Of a stretch of DNA of 64,000 nt, positions 47,828 to 58,415 are shown one piece after another. The translations under genes and the position numbers were made by a program. Source of the DNA: Peromyscus leucopus (taxonomy: Eukaryota; Chordata; Mammalia; Rodentia; Cricetidae). Position 1 is the stretch's first letter; every line of letters starts with the position of its first letter. The stretch is taken from assembly GCF_004664715.2 (NCBI RefSeq), contig NC_051069.1, positions 4,128,001 through 4,192,000 on the forward strand, in the 5' to 3' direction. The notes under the pieces are model-generated. The model ran no database searches. It was not told where the DNA came from and saw only the letters and a list, made by a program, of their open reading frames with translations.

Positions 47828-48172
47828 ATAGATTGAATGTTTGTGTGTGTCAGAAATTTAGACATTGAAGTCTAATCCCCTATGTATTTTTTCAGAGGTG
47901 TGGCCTATGAGAAATGATGAAGTCATAGGGGCCAATCTCCATGAAAGGGACTTGTGTCCTTACAGAGGACATGCATGGAGATGGATGTTCCTTTTGACAA
48001 GTGCCATCAATTAAAAATACATCCTTATAAGACACCAATCTGCTACTGCAGATTGATTTTGGACTTATCAGGCACCAGAACTGTGAGCAGAAACCTTGTA
48101 CTTATATACACTACCTACCTCAGTTATTTTTTTATAGTTGGAGTAAGAAAGTTATAAGACATTGCCCACTGG
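47828..48172 (+). mobile_element. MLT1-type (ERVL-MaLR) LTR, sense
   Basis: 'tgaatgtttgtgtgtgtcagaaatt', 'gaggtgtggcctatgagaaatga', 'gggacttgtgtccttac', 'atctgctactgcagattgattttggacttatc', 'aactgtgagcagaaa' keep the MLT1A order across about 345 bp. It is an old solo LTR-like copy without any viral coding sequence. Confidence 0.75.
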
Positions 48173-49429
48173 TCAGAGTATTTCTCCTTGTCAAGACTGG
48201 CCAACAATCTCCAGTTATAACTCTACTATTTTGAACACTTGGCTCCCAAGATTGTTGGATGCCTCTGCTCAAGCTGAATGAACAACAAAAATCCAAAAAG
48301 ATCAAACATAGAGATTTTCAATGCATTAGGCTGAGTATGCATCTTCTATATCCACTTACATTCTATTGGCTGTAACTTAGACACTGGCACATGAGTGGGA
48401 AGCTGGGAAACATTGTCCCTTGTGGGGAGGAATTGGTTGATGTATGAATATCTGATATGCCACAGTGGGGGTCTTGAATTACACGCATGATAGGATTCAA
48501 ATATTTGTGTGCATCCATTTACATATAAATGTATAAGGTTACCAGAGTCTTAATGAAAGATAGATCTCTAAAGTAATGGATGTGGGATTTTGAGTAACAT
48601 GCATGTATGGTGTTCACAGTCTTGCAACACAACCCCTGACCCACTTTGAGAGTGTGAAAAGATTCTAATGTCACAGACAGGTGAGGGCTTAGAAGAGTTA
48701 CTGGTTGTCTGTGAGTCCCATGTCTCTCCTCCATCCCATAAGCCTAGAATGGAGATTTCAGTAAATCTATTTGCGGAACCCATTTTCTGTTCCCTAGAGT
48801 GACTGACTCATGTCTGACAGTCTATAGAGAGAAGTCCTAGGAAACAGTCAGCACAATTACACTAGGAAGTTACTTTTCTTCTTCTGACATAGGTCAGATT
48901 CAAAGGTCATGTGCCAGGAAATGTTAGTGAGTAGCTTCTTAATTCCTTGCCTAAGAGGGGGCAGATGGAAGGACAAAGGAACCTCCAGAAAGCAAGTTGG
49001 AGATGTGCAGCCAGGGCCTTAGAGGCATCCTCAGAGACCAGTCAGAGGAAACTCATCTTCTTACACGGTAAGAATTATAAGTGAGACATCTTCAGAAATC
49101 TGCTCGAGTTGAGAGATCTTCAGAACTCCTAATGCTCCGAGAGAAAGAAAGAGCCCCAAACTCACCACATCCTGATAGCATCAAGGTCAACTTATGACAG
49201 CCTCATTCAAGATGTCATTCTCTTTTTCTTCCCCGTGCTCTAATTTCATAAGACCAGAATCCAAGTGGGACACTCAGAGAAGAGAGGGAAGCATGGCCAA
49301 AGAAACAAGAATTCCCTTCTCATCGAGGGTAGCCTCCTTACAGCTGCCCAGGCTGGAGGGCAGGAATGAAGATGGAGGCTTTCCTTTAAGGAAAGACTTA
49401 AGTTTTAGGTCGTTACTCTTTTCTGAACC
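48173..49429. other. About 1.3 kb unique sequence, nothing recognised
   Basis: Two overlapping 71-codon minus frames and one 79-codon plus frame occur. None has a recognisable motif. Confidence 0.4.
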
Positions 49430-49620
49430 TTAATTGTTGAGTTTATGTATACCACATGCATGCAATCCCCACAAAGGCCAGAAGAGAGTGATGGGTCCCC
49501 TGGAACTGGAATTCCAGGCAGTTGTGAACAACCACGTGCATACTAGGAACAGAACCTGGGTCCTTTGAAAAACCAGTACATGTTTTTAACTCCTGAGTCA
49601 TCTCCAGCCTCACTCCCCCA
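49430..49620 (-). repeat. B3 SINE, antisense, diverged
   Basis: 'ccacaaaggccagaagagagtgatggg', 'ctggaattccaggcagttgtgaac', ending 'gagtcatctccagcc'. Confidence 0.8.
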
Positions 49621-50110
49621 TTGTTCTAAATGACTAATTTCAACCCAGAGGAAGAGGATGGAGCATTAGTGTGCAGCGCAAGACTACAATGTGCGACCCC
49701 CCTCAATAAAATAATTTCACACAAATATGTGAAAACAGTAAACAATAACAGCAACATGCTAACAATCATAATCTCTGAATAATGTTTCTCACAAATTTCC
49801 CATAATACACATAATATTCACCAGACAAAAAACACAATGCACATACTGTACAGAAGGCAGTAAATTATGCATAACTATAAAATATTGTGTCACCTTGGAT
49901 ATTATAAGATGACTATTTCCTGGATTCTTAACCGCAAAATCATTGAGTTTAAAAGCCACCAGTATTTGATTTATGAGCATTAAACCAGACATTAAGTCCA
50001 TTTCCAAATCAGTCTGTGTCTTCAAGTGTCAAATTTATTGAATGAAGTGATTCTTTCTCATAGCATCCACCTCTCTCCTTTTCTTTGTGAACAGCTCTGT
50101 TATTTCTTTT
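49621..50110. other. AT-rich unique sequence, nothing recognised
   Basis: A 78-codon minus frame (49789-50025) shows no domain. Confidence 0.4.
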
Positions 50111-50114
50111 AAAA

Positions 50115-50116
50115 AT

Positions 50117-50169
<53 letters not shown>

Positions 50170-50337
50170 ATACATGTGTGTGCAAGTACTCATGAAGACC
50201 AGAAGAGGGTGTCAGGTCTCCTGGAGCTGGAATTACAGGTGTTACAAACCACCTGATGTGGGTGCTGAGAACCAAACTCAGGTCCTCTGGAAGAGCAGAA
50301 ATTGTTTTTAATTACTTATCCATCTCTTCAGTCCTCT
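50115..50337 (-). repeat. B3 SINE with long GT tail, antisense
   Basis: GT tract about 50118-50167, 'agaccagaagagggtgtcaggtctcctggagctgg', 'gggtgctgagaaccaaactc', ending 'catctcttcagtcc'. Confidence 0.88.
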
Positions 50338-50704
50338 GTCATTTCTATATCTACTCTTCCTGAATCTTTTTTTTTTTTAAGAAATGAAAGAGCTTGGGGA
50401 CAGTTACCCTAGTTTTCACTTTACTCAATTTTTCTGTACAGTGTTACGTATTTTTACAATTAAGAAGTAGAAAAACCAATATAAGGAAAATTAAATCAGG
50501 AAGAAGTATTTACACCCTATAATGGTTACATCCCTCCTCAAACACAAGTCTCCAGACACTGCTCAAGTTAGCTCAGCAGAAAAGTGCAGCAGGACACAGT
50601 TCCCAGACACAAGAATACAAGTTCGGGAAGCAAAGAGGCTGGACTATCCTTCTATAAACAAAAGTGGGAGGTCCCTCCAAGTTCCTTGAGAGAATGTCAA
50701 AGTG
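50338..50704. other. Unique sequence, nothing recognised
   Basis: Contains a T10-like run at about 50369. No gene-like frame or repeat noticed. Confidence 0.4.
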
Positions 50705-50761
50705 TTTTTTTTTTTTTCCTTTTATAATAGAATACCCCCTCCTACCTGACAGTCTGCTCTG

Positions 50762-50814
<53 letters not shown>

Positions 50815-50902
50815 CTAAACTCCAGGACTTAAGTGATCCTCCTGCCTCGGCCTCTAGAGTTGCTGGGACTATAAGCATGCACCACATGCCCAGGCAGAGG
50901 TA
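50705..50902 (-). repeat. Old B1-precursor-like (PB1/FLAM-type) SINE with CA microsatellite, antisense
   Basis: On the minus strand it reads 'cctgggcatgtggtgcatgcttatagtcccagcaac', 'ggaggatcacttaagtcctggagttt', then a CA array (50765-50812) and an A13 tail near 50706. The body is closer to a primate-like 7SL monomer than to the young B1 at 39.1 kb. Confidence 0.6.
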
Positions 50903-51266
50903 TTTTTACTGAGTGGAACTGTCCTGATCTGGCCTAGGTCTGCAGATTCCTTTTCTTCCCTGCACCATGCATGCTGGCTCTGCCGAGGTTCTTCCTTTGT
51001 TCACTGACTTGCCCACAAGGAGGGAGGCCCTATGAGAACGTGCACCTACCTACAAGAGGTTTCATACAAGCTGCTTTCAACACTGCTCAGCTTGCCTCAT
51101 CAGACTTCCTAACTCAACTTCCTAATTCACAAGGCTGGAAACAATACAGACTAAGGGCATTTCTAGGAGGGGCAGTAGCTGAGATGGGGCTATTATGAAA
51201 GATGGCCTGAGTAAGGCATCGGCACCCAAGATGGCTATGCTTAATGCCTTTGACAGTAGATTCAGA
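50903..51266 (-). other. Possible 3' UTR of the Ccdc115 retrocopy
   Basis: This unique sequence lies directly downstream of the retrocopy stop codon and before the next SINE. No AATAAA signal or poly(A) tract is visible on the minus strand in this interval, so the 3' boundary is unresolved. It may instead be ordinary flanking DNA. Confidence 0.25.
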
Positions 51267-51809
51267 TCAGGCAGGTCCAGGGTCCAACTCCTTCAGTTTT
51301 TTCTGGAGGCCCCGGACCTGACCCCGACCCCAGTTGATTCGAGTCTGGAGGTTGGCTATATCTGCAGCCAGCTGAAGGCCATCCCGGAAGCTGGCCTGGG
51401 CCTGCCGAAGACTGTGAGGAACCAAGATTCCAAACCAGTTCAAGGGATCTTGAGGGACCACGGAGGTCCCTGACACTTGGGTCTTGGTAGGGCCCTTGCG
51501 CCTGCGCAGAGATGCCTCGCTGGGTCCCACTTCCTCGGGGGTCTGGGCATCAGCTTTGATCACCCTGAAGGTCTGGGGTCCATCCTGGGCCTCGCTGGTG
51601 CGCACGCAGATCTGAGGCTCCATACATGAGGCATACTGCAGGGTCCCCACCGACTTGGCGCCCATGGCATAGCGAGCCTTGGCAAGCAAGAACCATCCCT
51701 CTTCCACCTGGGCGTTCAATGCCGCCCGCTTCGCCTCCAGTTCCTCCAGGTCGCTGAGCAGCTGCAGGTACACCGAGTCCAACTCCTCTCGCAGGGCCAG
51801 GACTGCCAT
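51267..51809 (-). CDS. Ccdc115: Intact single-exon retrocopy of Ccdc115 (V-ATPase assembly factor, Vma22 homologue)
   Basis: The 180-codon reading frame matches CCDC115 end to end. It opens with [12 protein letters not shown] and has an N-terminal leucine-rich coiled coil (about residues 5-35), the YAMGAKSVG block (47-55), a basic RRRKGPTK stretch (102-109), the [18 protein letters not shown] block (121-138) and a second helical/coiled segment to the C terminus (about 139-175). CCDC115 is known to act with TMEM199 in assembling the V-ATPase Vo sector at the ER/ERGIC, and it is about 180 residues long. The ATG at 51809 has G at -3 and G at +4; the open frame extends 16 codons further upstream but only to a TTG, so 51809 is the start. 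The parent gene is multi-exonic, whereas this copy has no introns, frameshifts or premature stops, so it is a retrocopy. It sits among SINEs with no other gene nearby. It could be a young processed pseudogene or an expressed retrogene; the sequence alone does not decide. Confidence 0.88.
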   Translation of the reverse strand: MAVLALREELDSVYLQLLSDLEELEAKRAALNAQVEEGWFLLAKARYAMGAKSVGTLQYASCMEPQICVRTSEAQDGPQTFRVIKADAQTPEEVGPSEASLRRRKGPTKTQVSGTSVVPQDPLNWFGILVPHSLRQAQASFRDGLQLAADIANLQTRINWGRGQVRGLQKKLKELDPGPA

Positions 51810-51882
51810 GGCCCAGCCGCTCCGGGGACGCGGAGGAGCTAAGTCACCGCCTCCCAAGCCGCCTACTCACCGCTAGCGCATG
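51810..51882 (-). other. 5' UTR-derived part of the Ccdc115 retrocopy
   Basis: On the minus strand the 70 or so bases before the ATG are GC- and CpG-rich, then composition falls abruptly to AT-rich genomic sequence at about 51882. This fits a copied 5' UTR from a CpG-island promoter gene. It contains a chance GTGAGTA donor-like string. No target-site duplication or poly(A) end could be fixed; the 3' UTR part may run leftward towards about 50.9 kb, where a B1-like SINE begins. Confidence 0.5.
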
Positions 51883-52299
51883 TCTCTTCCTGAGTCTTTA
51901 TTCAAGTTATCTGTACTAGAAGAGGAAATATGTGGCATTTGCCTCAACCCTACATTCTTCACCAAGTGTCCTCTAGCTCCTAGAGACAGACTGTTTTTTC
52001 CCTGCGACCCCTCTCCAGATAGTGAGTGACATCTGGACCACACACTAACAAGTGGACATGCTCTATCATCTATAGAGAGGTGAATGTTATCCTTAGCTTC
52101 TCAATAAGATAGAAGGTTCCTGAAGCTGGAGTAGGTTTGTTGTCGTTAAAAATGTGATCATAATGAATTCCCACAACACCAACAAAATATGAAGAAACAC
52201 AGAGGTCAACTGAGTTTTCCAGGCTCATTCAATCCCTAAAGGGCAGGGCTGGAATGATGGCCAAGGCACACTGGCTTCTAATATCAACACAAAGATGCA
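51883..52299. other. Unique sequence upstream of the retrocopy
   Basis: No CpG island, TATA-box-like arrangement or repeat stands out within 400 bp of the retrocopy start, so there is no visible new promoter. Confidence 0.4.
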
Positions 52300-52700
52300 C
52301 AGACAATGTTGATGTCAGCTTGTTTGCAACATGCCAAGTCTGGAAACAATCCCAATGAGTATAATCAGATGAATAGATAAATGCAATGTGGTATGTTGAT
52401 ATGATGGAACACTCCTCCACAATACAAAATGGGAGCTACACATATACAGACAATGTGGATGAACCTCAAAACCATTACTTCAAGTGAAAAATATCACATA
52501 GAAAAGACCTTCTTGTGTAACTTTAGTTTTATGAAACTGTAAGAAAGAACTGAATTCTATAGACAAAGGTATGATGAGTGGTGACTGGGACTGTGGACAC
52601 AGGGAGGAACCATGAATCTACAATGGGATAGAGAGACCTTTCTGGGGTGATGGCTTTCTTAAGAATTGAGTTATACAGGTAGTAGAGCCAATAACTTATT
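52300..52700 (+). repeat. Old L1M 3' region, sense
   Basis: 'gatgaatagataaatgcaatgtggtatg', 'atggaacactcctccacaatacaaaatggg', 'aatgtggatgaacctcaaaacc', 'ttctggggtgatggctttct' match the end of L1M in order. Confidence 0.8.
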
Positions 52701-52754
52701 AAAATATCAGAGAGAATATGTTATTGTGACTCTAGTAGAGAGGTTAAAAGTGAG

Positions 52755-52975
52755 CATGCTGGAGCAGAAGGGATGGTTCAGTAAAGAGCGCATACTGCTC
52801 TCACAGAGGACCCCAGTACATCTCCCAGCATCCATAGCAGGTGGCCCACAACTGCCTGTAACTCCAGCTCCAGAGAGATCTGATGCCTCTGGCCTCCTTG
52901 GCCACCTGCCTTGGGCACTCTTGAGAACATGCTCATAAGCAGACATATATGAATACACCAATTAAAAATGAATTA
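52755..52975 (+). repeat. B3 SINE, sense
   Basis: 'gctggagcagaagggatggttcag', 'ctgcctgtaactccagctccagagagatctgatgcctctgg', ending in 'caattaaaaatgaatt'. Confidence 0.85.
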
Positions 52976-53094
52976 AGTCATAAAAATATTTTAAATGAAT
53001 ATATTTAAGTATATATTTGGGAAATGCACCCCCCCTGTTTGTGATATCACCATACCTGCTATTCCTCCAAATGTCCCTGTATTCCTTACCAGAA

Positions 53095-53335
53095 GTCTTT
53101 ACTCATGTTCATCTTTGGCCTAGGTAAAGATGGATATGTGTGTTGTCTATCTAAATTTTATACAAGAGGAATTATATAGTAATGTTTCTTTTCTGGCTTT
53201 ACCACTCAGTGTGTTTTAATGTAATTTCCACATTTCATTGGAATAGAGCATAACTTATTCATCCACCCTCCTGGAAAGTTGTGTTTTTTCCAGTTTGGGG
53301 CTATGATGGATAAAGACACTCTGAACATTTCCCTG
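53095..53335 (-). repeat. L1M 3' region, antisense
   Basis: 'ccacatttcattggaatagagc', 'attcatccaccctcctgg', 'tttccagtttggggctatgatgg', 'actctgaacattt' follow antisense L1M 3' sequence. Confidence 0.55.
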
Positions 53336-53359
53336 TGAGCCTGAGAGATGGCCCCTAAC

Positions 53360-53770
53360 TTTGCTTATTTTATATATTATTTGTTTTCTATTTCACTGAC
53401 TCCTGCTGCTAGTTGTCATTTACTTTTCTCCTACTTATTCTGGGTGTAATTTGCTTTTAATTTCTAGCTTCTTAAGGAGGAAAATGAGAGTGCTGATTGT
53501 GTACCTTTCTTTAGTTCTAATATATACAAATAAGTCATAACTTCCCTCTAATTATATTGATTTTTACACATTATATTTTCATTTTACTTCAGTTTGAAAT
53601 TCATATTTTACCTATATTATGTCATTTCATACATGGGGTATTTTAAAAATTGATCCTTTATTTCTAGATTTGGAACATTTGGGGGTAGCTTGTTACTGAT
53701 TTTGAATTTAATACTTTTATTATCAGATAATCATATTATGCAGTTCACATACTTTGAAATACATTGAACA
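53360..53770 (-). repeat. L1 ORF2-derived fragment, antisense
   Basis: 'tttctcctacttattctgggtgtaatttgcttttaatttctagcttcttaaggagg', 'acttccctctaattatattg', 'tcagataatcatattatgcag' match antisense L1 ORF2 over about 400 bp. All frames are broken. Confidence 0.75.
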
Positions 53771-53929
53771 TCCTTTCATGGCCACCCATCAAGGGATCTA
53801 GCACAGAGGGAAGCTGCTTAAAGAGAAAGATTCTCCTGTACAGAAAACAAACAAACCCCAAACTATACTGTGCATCTTGCTTTCTCTACCTAAAGAGATC
53901 TATGGATACTTTCTGTTGCACAAATCCTT

Positions 53930-54297
53930 GTCTGTCTTAATAAAATCCTAGGGCCAGATATTAAGTTGAAAAACTGAAAGATCAGAGAAGCAGAGCAAGT
54001 GATAGCCACCACCTCTTACCTCACCAACTCCTCAGCCTGACAGAGTGTCTGCAAAAGAGTGAATTCCTGTCTCCTCCCACCTTATACTTCTTTCTCTACC
54101 CAGCCATGTCATTTTCTGTTTCAACCTTCCTAGTGCTGAGATTAAAGGTGTGTGATCCCCAGTGCCAGAATTAAAAGATGTGTGCCACCACCGCCTGGCT
54201 CTTTTTCTTTTTTAGACTAGATTAATCTCTTGTAGCCCAGTATGGCCTTGAACTTATAGAGAGATCCAGACAGATCTCCACCTCTGCCTCCCAAGTG
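53930..54297. repeat. Compound cricetid repeat containing B1, left part
   Basis: 'aataaaatcctagggccagatatta', 'gaaagatcagagaagcagagc' then two B1-antisense pieces ('gctgagattaaaggtgtgtg', 'gccaccaccgcctggc', 'ctctgcctcccaagtg'). It continues after the LTR at 54691-54800 with 'ctaggattaaaggtgtgtgccaccactgcc', 'ctggctctgtcctctgatcttcagg'. I associate this layout with cricetid genomes. Confidence 0.5.
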
Positions 54298-54684
54298 TGC
54301 TGTGGATGGTCTGTATGTTAAATTGCTCTGACTGGTCAATAAATAAAACACTGATTGGCCAGTGGCCAGGCAGGAAGTATAGCCGGGACTAACAGAGAGG
54401 AGAATTGGAACAGTAAGGCGGAGAGAGACACTGCCAGCTGCCGCCGCCATGACAAGCACCATGTGAAGATGCCAGTAAGCTATGAGCCACATGGCAAGGT
54501 ATAGATTTATGGAAATGGATTAATTTAAGCTATAAGAACAGTTAGCAAGAAGCCTGCCACGGCCATACAGTTTGTAAGCAATATAAGTCTCTGTGTTTAC
54601 TTGGTTGGGTCTGAGCGGCTGTGGGACTGGCGGGTGACAGAGATTTGTCCTGACTGTGGGCAAGGCAGGAAAACTCTAGCTACA
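54298..54684 (+). mobile_element. 387-bp solo LTR of an endogenous retrovirus, nested in a B1
   Basis: The element starts TGCTGTGGATGG and ends CTAGCTACA (TG...CA). It splits the B1 motif 'cccaagtg|ctgggattaaagg' and is flanked by CAAGTG (54292-54297) and TAAGTG (54685-54690), a 6-bp target duplication with one change, as expected of an ERVK-type insertion. CCAAT-box-like 'ctgattggccagtgg' lies in the U3-like part, and 'aatataagtctctgtgttt' near the 3' end resembles a decayed polyadenylation signal and R/U5. No viral coding sequence is present. Confidence 0.85.
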
Positions 54685-54690
54685 TAAGTG

Positions 54691-54800
54691 CTAGGATTAA
54701 AGGTGTGTGCCACCACTGCCTGACCTCTGTATCTAACTCTGTGGCTGGCTCTGTCCTCTGATCTTCAGGCTTTATTTCTTAGATTACAAATACATCACCA
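54691..54800. repeat. Compound cricetid repeat containing B1, right part
   Basis: Continues the B1 interrupted at 54297 and then the non-SINE flank of the compound repeat ('atctaactctgtggctggctc', 'caaatacatcaccataac'). Confidence 0.5.
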
Positions 54801-56779
54801 TAACTTTCGGAGATGAGTATGAATTAAGAATTGCAGCTACCGTGATTTTGGGGAAAACCAGACACCTGCTCTGAACTGATATAAATATGCAGAGACCCCC
54901 AAATGCTATTGTCTGTCTCTACTCAGAATGAGGAATTCTGAAAGACTGTGGGGTTTGGAGCCATTTTAGAGTAGATCTTGTAGGTCCCTAAACTTGTCCT
55001 AGCTAGGTGCCATTGGACTGAATACACAATTGACACATGGATGCACTAAGAAACTTGGAGAATCTTCAGAAGTCCTTCTGACAGTGAAGGCCAAGTGGAA
55101 GGAAGCTAGTGAAAGCTGACCCCAATCTACTGTAGCAACACCTCAGTTCTTAAGTGCTAACAGAGATGAATGATAGCCTCGAGGGACTTGCAGGAGGTAG
55201 GGCGTGCTGACTCCCACCACATCCTCATCCGACATGCTACAGACACGTAGATCCTGAGAATGACCAAGGAAAGCTAATCAGCGGAAGGACAGTTTCCTGT
55301 GAACGCAGGTGAGTTTCCTACCTCAGCCTCTTCTACACTCACACAAAAGACTCCCAAGCGAAGCAGCAGTAGTGACATGGGTAGAAATGGCACAAGGGCT
55401 CGAGGGCTTTCTGTCCACAAAGTGCAGCCAGGCTCCTACTATTACAAATGCCCCATTTGCCTGCAACTCACCAAGCTCCCACTAGGGCGTCATTCCCCAG
55501 GGGAACTGTCAGCTATTGGTGGCTGAAGTTTGCATTAGACCACTTCCACTCTAGGAGAATCAAAGCTGTGATCCCACTGGAATAAACCATTGCTCTGAAA
55601 ACAGATCTACCTTCCCTACCTGTAATATTTCTGCCAGAGCTATCACCCAGCAACCTGTAAACACCACGTTCTCCATAACAACATTCAGCACAGTGTAGTA
55701 TCTATTGAAGAATCTCATTCTACAGGGAATGCAGCCCAGCCCTAGGCTCATGCTCATGGTCTGACCATGTCCTCCAACTACTCCTCCAGTAGCTGGCCTG
55801 GTACACTCTCAATCAACAGCAAATATACCGAGGTGTTTCTCCCACAGACAGAGGCTGTGGGACTGTGGTGAGGTTGGAAATGGCAGGAATTCCTCTGCAA
55901 CTATTATCTTAGTGGTCTACATATTTCTCCCATTCTCCCTCCCCTTCCCTCCTTCCCCCTTCCCTCTCTCCCTTCACGTCTCTTCCCCCCTCAACCTCTT
56001 CTCTTTAGTTCTTTTAATGGAGCTCTCACCTTCACCAGTAATGCACACTTCCATCCCTAGCAGCTTTTTTGCATCCCATCCCCACAACTACAATCTGCTG
56101 CTCTAGGGGTTTCACTGTCCCTGAGAGCAATGCCTCCCAAGGAGCACAACAGTGGGTTCTCTTGGAGTGGAATGTGAGGCTGACATCTGGGGATTCTCAA
56201 GCCAATGAACCAACAGGCAGAGAAAGGGTACTAAACTGACTGGGATGGGTGAGCCTGACTGCCAGGGGGTTAGGTTGTTATCACACAATGAGGAAAAGGA
56301 AGAGTACACACTCAGTGTAAGAAAATCTGCTGGCAGTCTCTTGTTCTTCTCTCATTCTCTGATTAAAACGGAAAACTACAAGTCAATATAGGCAGGATTG
56401 CTTATGATCAAACCCCCTCGAGAATAAAGGTCTGTGTCACCCACTAGGCTAGGAACCAACAGACACACCTGCTGAGTCAAAGGCAACACAGAATGAGTAG
56501 TAGAAGAAAATAATTATGAATGACCATGAACACCTGGCCGGAGGCTGGCCGAGATGAGGCTAGAGTTTGGAGTAACTTTCTTATTTTGATTTGAAATTAG
56601 GTATGCTCTATAAACCAGTATTTTATTATTTTCTTCTTCAAATTCTCTATAGGATAATAATAAATGGGGAATGAGGCAGGAGTATGGCACACAGGGAATG
56701 GACGCCCTTAATGTACATGAATGTTTGCCTAGAGGCATACATCCTTGCCAAGAGTTTGATTTCAGTCCACTGAGATCCA
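54801..56779. other. About 2 kb unique sequence, nothing recognised
   Basis: 55.92-56.0 kb is a pyrimidine-rich run (TTCCCTCC-type). A 75-codon frame at 55299-55526 contains CPICLQ but has no second cysteine/histidine pair and is not a zinc finger. Confidence 0.4.
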
Positions 56780-56878
56780 TTTTGTGCCTCTGATCCCAGA
56801 TCATAAGAGTACAGTTGGATTGTTTAAAGTCACCAAGTGGCTTGTGTTCTGTGACAGCAGCAACAGGAACTAAAGAAG
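56780..56878 (+). mobile_element. MLT1-type LTR 3' end, sense (partial)
   Basis: 'gatcataagagtacagttggattg', 'aaagtcaccaagtggcttgtg' and 'gacagcagcaacaggaactaaag' match the 3' end of MLT1-family LTRs. Confidence 0.5.
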
Positions 56879-57930
56879 AAGGGTAGGTAGCATGGTTTGG
56901 CTGGCAGGAGGGTGCTGGGTGCTGATCTCTCTGATAGACTTCACCATGCATCTGTTCTTGTTGGACTGATGTCTTGTATTTGAACTTATTAGCCCTGTTT
57001 TTTTCAAAACTCCCTAAATAGAAGAAGAACAGAGTGATGAAGCTAACTTGTATCCTTGGATTTTGCCAGATCCCATGAGACAGGGAGAAATCTGTTTTCG
57101 ATGGCTGAATCTTAACACCCCCCCCCCCGGAGTGCTCCGGGGGACCTCAACTCTCAGTCCCACTATTTTCTTCTCAGTGACCAAGTCTCAGTCCCCCTTC
57201 TATGAACCCCACTGAGCCTCAGTCTTGGGCTGCTGTATCATTGGCTCAGCTCCATGCGAGGATGGGGGATTGGCGGGCTGAGCCAGGGCAGCCCTAACTT
57301 CCTTGTTCTAGAACTTCCCTTCAACCCTTGACCACTTCTGCCTTCCTGCTGACCTTGGAGGTCAGCACCCCCAGTCAAACCGGAAGCTCCCATTGGCCAA
57401 GAACCTGGGTTCCCTTCAGGAAATAAGGTTTTGTTGCCATCAGTGCTCTGAGAGAATGAGGGGAGAGTCATTTCATCTCCCCTTCTCTGGCAGAGTAACC
57501 AACAGGACATTTTTAAAGTTCCACATTCTCTGCATGCAAATACGACGAAAATATTGAAGTAGGTACACAAAAGTGTCACCAGCTTGACCCTAGATAGCTT
57601 CTTATGATAGAAATTAGTTGTGATGTTCAGCAGAAGGCAGATTGAGAGAAGAATGTGTCTACATATAAATCGGCCAACATTAGTACCCGAGAGTATTCGG
57701 AATGCTGACCTCAGTCGACCGCTGTCTCCTGATGGTTGGTACGCTCTGTCCTGTCAGGTTTCTAGATGTTATTCTAGACTAAAACTATAACATGGGAGGC
57801 TCTGGACCAAGGGTTGCATGGATTCCAAGAATGTAAGTATAAATCTCGATTTCCCTTGGAATCTTGATTATGCACCAAAAATGCCTGGAAATGTTTAGAC
57901 ACACACACCCTTTTTGTTGACTCAATTTAC
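56879..57930. other. Unique sequence with a C11 run and a short palindrome
   Basis: 57118-57128 is a C11 run, leading into a 20-bp inverted repeat (57124-57143; CCCCCGGAG/CTCCGGGGG around TG). A 113-codon minus frame (57238-57579) has no domain. Confidence 0.45.
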
Positions 57931-57962
57931 TGTATACACATGCGCGCGCGTGCGCGCGCACG

Positions 57963-58006
<44 letters not shown>
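57931..58006. repeat. 76-bp strictly alternating purine-pyrimidine tract (CG/CA), Z-DNA candidate
   Basis: From TGTATACACATGCGCG through a CG-rich core (57942-57970) into CA repeats to 58006, every step alternates pyrimidine and purine. The long CpG run is uncommon in rodent DNA. Confidence 0.95.
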
Positions 58007-58010
<4 letters not shown>

Positions 58011-58011
58011 G

Positions 58012-58415
58012 TTTGTTAGATTGCTTTCTATTGCTATTTAAACGCCATGATAAAAATCAGCGTTGGTGGGGAGGGAAGGGTTCTTTTCATCTCACAGCTT
58101 ATAGACCATCACTGAGAGATGCAAAAGCAAATGCTCAGAGCAGGATCCTGGAAGCAGGGACAGAAGGAAAGATACACAGGGGCTTGCTCCTCACGGGTTC
58201 CTCAGTTTGCTTTTCTATGTAACCAAAGATGACATGCCATAGATGACACCACCCACAGTGGGTTGGACCCTTCCACATCAATCATTAGCTAAAAAAGGAG
58301 GGGGGACCCCTCAAACTTGTCTACAGGCCTATCTGATGGAAGCATTGTCTCAGTTGAGGTTACCTCTTCCCAAATGACTTTAGCTGTGCCAAGTTGACCA
58401 AAAAAATAACCAACA
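58012..58415. repeat. Rodent L1-type (Lx-like) 3' repeat, near complete
   Basis: 'tttctattgctatttaaacgccatgataaaaatc', 'ccacccacagtgggttggacccttccacatcaatcatt', 'ctgatggaagcattgtctcagttgagg', 'gtgccaagttgacc' are the hallmarks of this family, in order. Confidence 0.75.

Noticed and set aside
51810..51857. Longer N terminus for the Ccdc115 retrocopy
   Set aside because: The upstream in-frame codon is TTG, not ATG, and the family protein begins at the ATG at 51809.
55299..55526. Frame with CPICLQ suggesting a zinc finger
   Set aside because: There is no second Cys/His pair at zinc-finger spacing and the frame is only 75 codons.
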